From Bacteroides sp. (lineage in GTDB: Bacteria; Bacteroidota; Bacteroidia; Bacteroidales; Bacteroidaceae): 64,000 nt of DNA. Positions 56,968-64,000 of the stretch are shown piece after piece. Both the position numbers and the translations under genes were made by a program. Below the pieces are notes generated by a model, which was not told the DNA's origin, did not search any database, and saw only the letters and a list, made by a program, of their open reading frames with translations. The stretch's first letter is position 1. Each line of letters starts with the position of its first letter. The stretch spans positions 1-64,000 of the forward strand of contig JAJQAY010000027.1 in the NCBI GenBank assembly GCA_021203515.1. Reading direction: 5' to 3'.

Positions 56968-57855
56968 CTATTTCATACTACCTCCGATAATATCCAACAA
57001 CTCATTGGTGATGGCCTGCTGGCGGCTTTTGTTATACTGCTTCGTAAGGTCCTGAATAAGTTCATTGGCATTGTCCGTAGCCGCCTGCATAGCAAGCATA
57101 CGGGCTGCGTGCTCGGAAGCATTAGAGTCCAGCAGCACGGTATAAATCTTCTGACTCAGCACCTTAGGCAGCAGGTCGGCTATCAGTTCGGGAGTAGAAG
57201 GCTCTACGATATAATCGTTGTTGAACTTCCGTACATCAGGCGTTTCCTCCTTTGCCTCCTCCGCTACTTTATCCAGGTTGATAGGCAGATATTCGTCCCT
57301 CGTCAAGACCTGCGAACCGACCGACTTCAGGTGATGATAAATCAGTTCCACCTTGTCGATACGCTTCTCCAGGAATTCCTTCATCAGCGGTCCGGCCAAC
57401 TCATAAGCCTGCACGTATGAGGGTTTGTCCGCCATCTCCTGATAAGTGCCCTGCGGTGTAAATCCCTGTTTCACCACAGCCTCTTCCACTTTCCTGCCTA
57501 CGGGATAAATCAGGATATTCTCTTTTCCCAACACCTCATACTCTTTCAGTGCAGCCTCCAACATCTTTACCACATTGGAATTGAAAGCGCCACACAGCGA
57601 AGTATTGGACGAGAACACCACAATCGCCACCTTCGTCACTGGACGTACATCGGTATATGCCGATTCAAACGCGGCATCCGTACTCAGAAAGTTCGTCAAA
57701 ATCTCGTTCAGCTTCCGTTGATAAGGCAGCATATTCTCAATCCGCCCCTGCGCCTTATGCAGTTTGGCAGATGCCACCATCTTCATCGCCGAAGTAATCT
57801 GACGCGTACTCTTGACGGAGCTAATCCTATTTTTTACCTCTTTCAGTGAAGCCAT
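56968..57855 (-). CDS. atpG: ATP synthase F1 subunit gamma
   Basis: Gamma is the central rotor shaft that turns inside the alpha3beta3 head. The 295-residue protein has the conserved N-terminal helix MASLKEVKNRISSVKSTRQITSAMKMVASAKLHKA... (MKMVA at about residues 24-28). It also has VVFSSNTSLCGAFNSNV (about residues 80-96) and the C-terminal helix MQAATDNANELIQDLTKQYNKSRQQAITNELLDIIGG. All hallmark parts are present. It is the last gene of the ATP synthase operon; a 33-bp hairpin follows and a heptad array separates it from atpA. Confidence 0.96.
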   Translation of the reverse strand: MASLKEVKNRISSVKSTRQITSAMKMVASAKLHKAQGRIENMLPYQRKLNEILTNFLSTDAAFESAYTDVRPVTKVAIVVFSSNTSLCGAFNSNVVKMLEAALKEYEVLGKENILIYPVGRKVEEAVVKQGFTPQGTYQEMADKPSYVQAYELAGPLMKEFLEKRIDKVELIYHHLKSVGSQVLTRDEYLPINLDKVAEEAKEETPDVRKFNNDYIVEPSTPELIADLLPKVLSQKIYTVLLDSNASEHAARMLAMQAATDNANELIQDLTKQYNKSRQQAITNELLDIIGGSMK

Positions 57856-57862
57856 TTTATTT

Positions 57863-57940
57863 AGTGATTAGTTGTTAGTGATGAGTGATTAGTGGTTAAT
57901 GATTAGCATCGTTACTAATCACTAACCACCAATCACTATA
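57863..57940. repeat. Heptad array between atpG and atpA
   Basis: Six words in strict 7-base register run from 57863 (AGTGATT, AGTTGTT, AGTGATG, AGTGATT, AGTGGTT, AATGATT). Inverted words follow to about 57940 (ACTAATC, ACTAACC, ACCAATC, ACTATAT), making an imperfect hairpin. The right end touches the atpA stop codon. Confidence 0.8.
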
Positions 57941-59525
57941 TTACGAATTGTTTTGCAGCCTTAGCCGCCGTCTTCTCTATCTTCTTGCAGACATTATCAT
58001 CAATGACACCCGTCTTAATGACGTCCAGCACCTCCATCTGATAATCTCTTTCGAGGAACTCAAGGAAACTGCGTTCAAACTCGCTTACTTTATCTAACGG
58101 CACATCCTTCAGCAATCCGTGCGTACCACAATAGAGAACGGCAACTTGCTTCTCCACGGGCATCGGGCTGTACTGCGGCTGTACCAGCAGATGTGTATTC
58201 TTCTGTCCCTTGTCGATAGTCAACGCCGTAACGGGGTCCATATCGCCACTGAACTTACTGAACGCCTCCAATTCACGATACTGTGCCTGGTCTATCTTCA
58301 ACGTACCTGCCACCTTCTTCATAGCCTTAATCTGAGCGTTACCACCCACACGGCTCACGGAGATACCTACGTCGATAGCCGGGCGATTACCCTGATTAAA
58401 GAGATTTGTATCGAGGAATATCTGTCCGTCGGTAATGGAAATCACGTTCGTGGGGATATAAGCGGATACGTCGCCTGCCTGCGTCTCGATGATAGGCAAT
58501 GCCGTCAGCGACCCGCCTCCTTTCACCTTGCCTTTCAAGCTTTCAGGGAGGTCATTCATTTCACGCGCCACCTCTTCCTGGCTGATAATCTTCGCGGCAC
58601 GTTCCAACAAGCGGGAGTGCAAATAGAAAATATCACCCGGATAAGCCTCACGTCCTGACGGACGACGCAAAATCAAAGACACCTCACGATAGACCACAGC
58701 CTGCTTGGACAAGTCATCATAAACCACCAACGCATGACGGCCGGTATCACGGAAATACTCACCGATAGCAGCACCCGCAAACGGAGCATAATATTGCAAC
58801 GCTGCCGGATCGCCTGCCGTAGCGGCTACCACAATCGTATAATCCATAGCGCCATACTCACGCAGCGTATTCACGATAGAAGCCACCGTAGAGCCTTTCT
58901 GACCGATAGCCACATAAATGCAATATACCGGGTTGCCTGCTTCAAAATTGGCACGCTGGTTGATGATAGTATCAATGGCAATAGCGGTCTTACCCGTCTG
59001 ACGGTCACCGATAATCAACTCACGCTGTCCGCGACCGATAGGAATCATAGCGTCCACAGCTTTTAATCCGGTCTGCAACGGCTGGTTCACCGGCTGACGG
59101 TAAATAACTCCCGGCGCCTTGCGTTCCAGCGGCATTTCGCAGAGTTCGCCGCTTACTACTCCCTTTCCGTCCAACGGTTCGCCCAACGGGTCGATCACAC
59201 GCCCCAGCATACCCTCGCCTACCATAATGGAAGCAATATGCTTGGTACGCTTCACTACGAAACCCTCCTTGATTTTGTCCGTAGGCCCCAGCAATACGGC
59301 ACCTACATTGTCTTCCTCAAGGTTCATTACGATAGCTTTGATACCGTTGTCAAACTCCAGCAACTCGTTTGCTTCGGCATTGCGCAATCCGTAGATGCGC
59401 GCCACACCATCGCTCACTTGCAACACCGTACCAATCTCATCCAGTTGCACACGGGTATCAATATCTTCCAACTGTTTGCGCAGGACATCGGAGACTTCGC
59501 TTACTTTTATATTCTCAGACAACAT
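57936..59525 (-). CDS. atpA: ATP synthase F1 subunit alpha
   Basis: Alpha forms the non-catalytic nucleotide sites of the F1 head. The 529-residue protein has Walker [15 protein letters not shown] (about residues 172-185), [47 protein letters not shown] (with the arginine-rich DELSEEN-equivalent) and the signature [14 protein letters not shown] (about residues 368-381, containing the arginine finger). Full length. It is encoded between atpH and atpG, and both flanking spacers are heptad arrays. Confidence 0.97.
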   Translation of the reverse strand: MLSENIKVSEVSDVLRKQLEDIDTRVQLDEIGTVLQVSDGVARIYGLRNAEANELLEFDNGIKAIVMNLEEDNVGAVLLGPTDKIKEGFVVKRTKHIASIMVGEGMLGRVIDPLGEPLDGKGVVSGELCEMPLERKAPGVIYRQPVNQPLQTGLKAVDAMIPIGRGQRELIIGDRQTGKTAIAIDTIINQRANFEAGNPVYCIYVAIGQKGSTVASIVNTLREYGAMDYTIVVAATAGDPAALQYYAPFAGAAIGEYFRDTGRHALVVYDDLSKQAVVYREVSLILRRPSGREAYPGDIFYLHSRLLERAAKIISQEEVAREMNDLPESLKGKVKGGGSLTALPIIETQAGDVSAYIPTNVISITDGQIFLDTNLFNQGNRPAIDVGISVSRVGGNAQIKAMKKVAGTLKIDQAQYRELEAFSKFSGDMDPVTALTIDKGQKNTHLLVQPQYSPMPVEKQVAVLYCGTHGLLKDVPLDKVSEFERSFLEFLERDYQMEVLDVIKTGVIDDNVCKKIEKTAAKAAKQFVI

Positions 59526-59532
59526 TTTCTCT

Positions 59533-59605
59533 AGTGATTTATCGATTAGTGATTAGTGATTAGTAATCTGATATTCAAATCACTAATCGCCAAACACCAA
59601 CCACT
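59533..59605. repeat. Heptad array between atpA and atpH
   Basis: AGTGATT, then AGTGATT, AGTGATT, AGTAATC in 7-base register (59533-59568) and inverted words AATCACT, AATCGCC, AAACACC, AACCACT (59578-59605). The array ends four bases before the restored atpH stop (59609-59611), which supports the frameshift interpretation of atpH. Confidence 0.75.
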
Positions 59606-59608
59606 GTT

Positions 59609-60168
59609 TTACACGATTCTTCTATTCTTATCAATGAATTGTTTTTCACCTTCTTTAGTTGGGTAGCGATACTGGCATCCAGACGGAAGTCGTTAATATC
59701 AAAGACAAATCCGCCTTCAATGCTCGGATCGACTTCAGTTTGCAATTCCATTTCGGCATGCAGCAAATGGGAAGCATTTTCCCGGATGCGCTCCAACACT
59801 TTACGGCTGACAGGTACGGCGGTTATCAGTTTAGCCACTCCGATATGCCTGCTTTTCCGGTACAAACTCAGAAAACTCAGACAAATATACTGGAGAAAGA
59901 ACTCACGCCTGTTCCTCAGTACCAAAGTGATGAAACGGGAAAACTCACGTCCTGCAGGAGTGTCACCCATAGCAGCAGCACAAATCTGGGTAAACTTCTC
60001 ACGTATAGTCAGGATAGGATTAGCCAGCGCCACACGCAAATCCGGATGTTTCTCGAAACTCCGTGCCAGCATACGCATTTCTGCATACATCCGCTCTTCC
60101 GTCCCTGTGCTTTTGGCGTACTCCATGAGTGCCTTTGCATACCGCATCGAAACAATTCCTATATCCAT
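59609..60168 (-). CDS. atpH: ATP synthase F1 subunit delta, frameshift at the C-terminus
   Basis: Delta ties the peripheral stalk to the top of F1. The protein begins MDIGIVSMRYAKALMEYAKS and has the conserved C-terminal part VDPSIEGGFVFDINDFRLDASIATQLKKVK. There the frame as written runs on NNSLIRIEESCKTV to a stop at 59575. One added A at the A5 run (59642-59646 on the complement) gives KQFIDKNRRIV and TAA at 59609-59611, the usual ending, just before the heptad array. Because this gene is essential or nearly so, the lesion is more likely a sequence error or a mild tail extension than a real loss. Confidence 0.9.
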
Positions 60169-60172
60169 TTTC

Positions 60173-60673
60173 CTAATTTTTATCTATCAACATTTCGTCC
60201 AGCATCCGGTCTATCATATCCATCTGAGCTTCCTTCTCGTTCAGATTTTTACGAATTACCTTCTCCGCAATATCTACCGACAGTACTGCTACTTGACGGC
60301 GAATGTCACGGATAGCTTCTTCCTTCTCTTGCTGTATTTGCCTTTTCACGTCGTTCAACTCTTTCTGATCAGTGGCTTCCGCCTGCTTGCGGGCATCAAC
60401 AAGAATTTTGTCACGCTCGTGCATCGCTTCCCGCAGGATGCGTCCCTGCTCTTTATTGGCGGCAGCGATGAGCGCTTCACTCTCCTCCTTCAGTTTGGCG
60501 AGTTGGACGTTTGCCTGGCGTTCCACTTCCATCGACTGGTCTATGTAGGTCTTACGGCCTTCCACCATATTGGTGATAACGGGAAAACCGTATTTGGCCA
60601 GCACCACAAACACCACGCCGAATGAGAGGAGCATCCAAAACAGCAGACCACTATCGGGTAATAACAATGACAT
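60173..60673 (-). CDS. atpF: ATP synthase F0 subunit b
   Basis: Subunit b is the peripheral stalk. The 166-residue protein has one N-terminal membrane helix ([23 protein letters not shown], about residues 10-32). A long charged helix for dimerisation follows ([35 protein letters not shown] and [38 protein letters not shown]). Length and layout are standard. It starts after atpE with a heptad spacer in between and its stop lies 4 bases before the atpH start. Confidence 0.95.
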   Translation of the reverse strand: MSLLLPDSGLLFWMLLSFGVVFVVLAKYGFPVITNMVEGRKTYIDQSMEVERQANVQLAKLKEESEALIAAANKEQGRILREAMHERDKILVDARKQAEATDQKELNDVKRQIQQEKEEAIRDIRRQVAVLSVDIAEKVIRKNLNEKEAQMDMIDRMLDEMLIDKN

Positions 60674-60681
60674 AGTTTATT

Positions 60682-60709
60682 AATTACAAATTATTAATTA
60701 CTAATTACG
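60682..60709. repeat. Heptad spacer between atpF and atpE
   Basis: Four words in 7-base register: AATTACA (60682), AATTATT (60689), AATTACT (60696), AATTACG (60703), directly before the atpE stop. Confidence 0.8.
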
Positions 60710-60714
60710 GTTTC

Positions 60715-60984
<270 letters not shown>

Positions 60985-61003
60985 TTAAATTGTTATTTTT
61001 TTT

Positions 61004-61038
61004 AATTACAGATTACAAATTATGAATTGCAAGTGACA
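61004..61038. repeat. Heptad spacer between atpE and atpB
   Basis: Five words in 7-base register: AATTACA (61004), GATTACA (61011), AATTATG (61018), AATTGCA (61025), AGTGACA (61032), ending next to the atpB stop at 61043. Confidence 0.8.
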
Positions 61039-61042
61039 ATAA

Positions 61043-62149
61043 TCATCTTGCCACCTTCTTTACTTCCTTGTATTCTTCCTGCGCCAGCCCTATGAACACT
61101 GCCGACAGCATCGTAAACACGTATGCCTGGATAAAGGCAACCAGCAACTCCAACGCATTCATAAAGATGTTGAACAGCACCGAAGCCACTGTCAGCGTTC
61201 CGTTCAGGGCCGGCCCCATGCTTGCCGAAATAAATATCAGGCACGTAAGCACCAGCATCGCCATATGTCCGGCCAGCATATTGGCAAAAAGACGTATCAT
61301 CAAGGCAAACGGCTTCGTAAAAATACCGAAGAATTCGATGAACGGCATCATCGGCACGGGCACTTTCAGCCACCAGGGCACATCCGGCCAGAATATATCT
61401 TTCCAATAAGTCTTCGTACCGAAGAGATTGACCGCAAGGAATGTACAAACGGCCAGCACCATCGTGATAGCGATGTTTCCCGTCACATTGGCTCCTCCCG
61501 GAAAAATCGGGATCAATCCCATCAGGTTATTGATGAAGATGAAGAAGAATGCCGTCAGCAGGTAGGGTGCAAACTTGCGGTATTTCGGTCCCACACAACT
61601 CTTGATAATATCATCATTCACCATCATGATGAACATTTCCATAAAGCCTACAAAGCCGCCCGGAGCCGCACTGTCCTGCGGATGTTTGCGATACCAACGC
61701 GCCACTCCAAGCATGATGACAAGCAGCAGCACACTGTTGATGAACAACGCCAGCACCACCTTTGTTATGGAAATATCCAGAGGACACACTTCATTGCCCG
61801 CAGCATCATGTTCCACCAGCTTACCTTCGTACTTACTTCCGGCAGGGGCGATGGAAAGGCCTTCATAACTTCCGCCATTCTCTTCTAGACGGGAAGAAAG
61901 AAATACATGCCAACCCGTCGTATGACTGTACACGATAACGGGCAATGGGATGGTAATCGCCGTCTTCCCCCACGTCGTGATGTGCCATTCATAAGAATCG
62001 CCGATATGTCCGAAAACGATTTCCTTTACGTCCACCGTATTCTCCTTTTGCTCGGCAACAGTCACATCGTCGTCTGCCTGCGCAGTGGCAGGTATCAAGA
62101 GGCCCAACGCCAGCAACACTCCGGTCAGTATGTTACGCAATTGTTTCAT
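61043..62149 (-). CDS. atpB: ATP synthase F0 subunit a
   Basis: Subunit a provides the two proton half-channels next to the c ring. From ATG 62149 (MKQLRNILTGVLLALGLLIPATAQ) the protein has 368 residues, with a signal-like first segment and a periplasmic insert of about 90 residues typical of Bacteroidetes. Five membrane helices follow. The essential arginine is in PFALMIRLFANMLAGHMAML, and QAYVFTMLSAVFIGLAQEEY closes the protein. The start overlaps the 3' end of the upstream AtpI-like gene by 17 bases. A longer frame from 62209 is possible but would overlap more. Confidence 0.94.
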   Translation of the reverse strand: MKQLRNILTGVLLALGLLIPATAQADDDVTVAEQKENTVDVKEIVFGHIGDSYEWHITTWGKTAITIPLPVIVYSHTTGWHVFLSSRLEENGGSYEGLSIAPAGSKYEGKLVEHDAAGNEVCPLDISITKVVLALFINSVLLLVIMLGVARWYRKHPQDSAAPGGFVGFMEMFIMMVNDDIIKSCVGPKYRKFAPYLLTAFFFIFINNLMGLIPIFPGGANVTGNIAITMVLAVCTFLAVNLFGTKTYWKDIFWPDVPWWLKVPVPMMPFIEFFGIFTKPFALMIRLFANMLAGHMAMLVLTCLIFISASMGPALNGTLTVASVLFNIFMNALELLVAFIQAYVFTMLSAVFIGLAQEEYKEVKKVAR

Positions 62150-62552
62150 TTTCTTTTTTCTTTTTCTGTTTCCGGTTTGCTTCAAAGGTGAAGAAAAACC
62201 AGGAATCATAAATCAAATATATCAGATAGTTGGCGATAAACGTCAATAAAAACTCTTTAGCTTCCTCGCGCACTGCCACGCAATACACCAGCATTACAAT
62301 GATAGAGGCGAGCATCCGCATGACACGCATCAGCATATAAACTTGCAACATCCGTCCCGGCATCCGCCTTCGGCAACTTTCGACCATGTTTATCATAAAC
62401 ACACCGAAAACCAAGAAGAATATCGGCACCAGCGGATAGCCACTAAAGTAGTGATGCGGAAACATCGAATAGTAGGCCCAAGCGCCTACACCGCCTACCA
62501 GCACGGTCAATAGCACAATCTGTAACAAATAGTTTCGCTTCGTAATACTCAC
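62133..62552 (-). CDS. Small membrane protein of the ATP synthase operon (AtpI-like position)
   Basis: The 139-residue protein has four hydrophobic segments (YLLQIVLLTVLVGGVGAWAYY, PLVPIFFLVFGVFMINMVESC, ASIIVMLVYCVAVR, FIANYLIYLIYDSWFFFTF) and a lysine-rich tail. It sits between atpC and atpB, where other phyla have AtpI, a helper for c-ring assembly or magnesium uptake. Sequence similarity to AtpI is not clear to me, so the name rests on position and topology. Its end overlaps the atpB start by 17 bases, indicating coupled translation. Confidence 0.75.
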   Translation of the reverse strand: MSITKRNYLLQIVLLTVLVGGVGAWAYYSMFPHHYFSGYPLVPIFFLVFGVFMINMVESCRRRMPGRMLQVYMLMRVMRMLASIIVMLVYCVAVREEAKEFLLTFIANYLIYLIYDSWFFFTFEANRKQKKKKENETIA

Positions 62553-62586
62553 GTCCGTTCAATTTAAGGTTAAAATCAAAAGAAAA

Positions 62587-62832
62587 TCAGTCTACACAAA
62601 CCGAAACTTTATTGTCGTTCATCTCTATAAAACCGCCCTGAATATCTTGTACGTGTTCCTCGCCATCCTCCGTCACATAAGCCAGCTTCCCTGCCTGCAA
62701 CGCCGACACGATAGGTGCATGTTGCGGCAGAATGGTAAACGAACCGATTGTTCCCGGCAGCGTAACACTCTCTACTTCTCCACTGAAGATTTCCTTCTCC
62801 GGTGATACTATATCCAAATGTAGCAACAACAT
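62587..62832 (-). CDS. atpC: ATP synthase F1 subunit epsilon
   Basis: Epsilon binds the gamma foot and the c ring and can inhibit ATP hydrolysis. The 81-residue product is the N-terminal beta sandwich only (LHLDIVSPEKEIFSGEVESVTLPGTIGSFTILPQHAPIVSAL, about residues 4-45). The C-terminal helical hairpin of longer epsilons is missing. This short form is common in Bacteroidetes and implies no extended-helix inhibition. It is encoded 63 bases after atpD, with nine heptad words in the spacer. Confidence 0.93.
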   Translation of the reverse strand: MLLLHLDIVSPEKEIFSGEVESVTLPGTIGSFTILPQHAPIVSALQAGKLAYVTEDGEEHVQDIQGGFIEMNDNKVSVCVD

Positions 62833-62835
62833 ATT

Positions 62836-62897
62836 AATTAAAAATTAAAAGTTAAAGTACGGCTTAATACCTAATACTTAATACCTAATACCTAATT

Positions 62898-62898
<1 letters not shown>
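62836..62898. repeat. Nine-word heptad array between atpC and atpD
   Basis: Two word families sit side by side in one 7-base register. AATTAAA, AATTAAA, AGTTAAA (62836-62856) and the link GTACGGC come first. TTAATAC, CTAATAC, TTAATAC, CTAATAC and CTAATTT (62864-62898) follow. The array fills the whole spacer from the atpC start to the atpD stop. Confidence 0.85.

Positions 62899-64000
<1,102 letters not shown>

Overview
The window is a chromosomal segment of a gut Bacteroides-type bacterium. The evidence is the gene content (propionyl/acyl-CoA carboxylase cluster, pyrB-pyrI pair, MORN and DUF3737 proteins, Bacteroidetes-order ATP synthase operon), promoters of the Bacteroides type (TTTG, about 19-21 bases, TAnnTTTG), scarce Shine-Dalgarno sequences and AT-rich intergenic DNA. 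No rRNA, phage, transposon or CRISPR was seen. One tRNA (Arg, TCT) is present.

Layout. 0-5 kb: thiD, then a leftward group (PatB/MalY lyase, DUF3737, cyclophilin-like lipoprotein) and a broken MFS transporter. 5.3-10 kb: a rightward five-gene cluster with two DUF362 proteins (one with iron-sulfur clusters, one with a twin-arginine signal), an ECF-S-like membrane protein, a phosphoribosyltransferase and a NapH-NapG-like fused polyferredoxin. 10-17 kb: patatin lipase, GH13 amylase, DUF2461, YhcH family, glgB, a TPR gene. 17-21 kb: tRNA-Arg and a biotin-dependent carboxylase (carrier, AccC, carboxyltransferase). 21.6-29 kb: rpiA, AbgT transporter, response regulator and a 1456-residue double sensor kinase. 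29-36 kb: prs, MORN protein, M16 peptidase homologue, kdsB, folK-like, PBP1A. 36.7-43 kb: pyrB-pyrI-flavin reductase-outer membrane protein, glyA, fhs. 43-47.6 kb: a MarR-controlled tripartite efflux operon. 47.9-54.5 kb: outer-membrane barrel protein, two-component system, exported protein, RmlD-like reductase. 54.5-64 kb: Pif1-like helicase and the ATP synthase operon (atpD-C-I-like-B-E-F-H-A-G, leftward), cut by the window end in atpD.

Three signals stand out beyond the genes. (1) Four intergenic islands (about 0.94, 21.2, 36.4 and 47.7 kb) are degenerate tandem arrays with a unit of about 22 bases (21-23), i.e. two helical turns. Each uses a different word, units are often dyads, and at least islands 1-3 contain inverted unit copies. 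(2) At least a dozen gene junctions, including six inside the ATP synthase operon, are built of AT-rich words repeated with a strict 7-base period; at convergent junctions they fold into near-perfect hairpins of 25-35 bp. (3) Twelve genes carry about fifteen reading-frame lesions (single-base shifts mostly at homopolymers, and in-frame TAA/TGA codons), including the essential atpH. Sequence error is a serious explanation for many of these.
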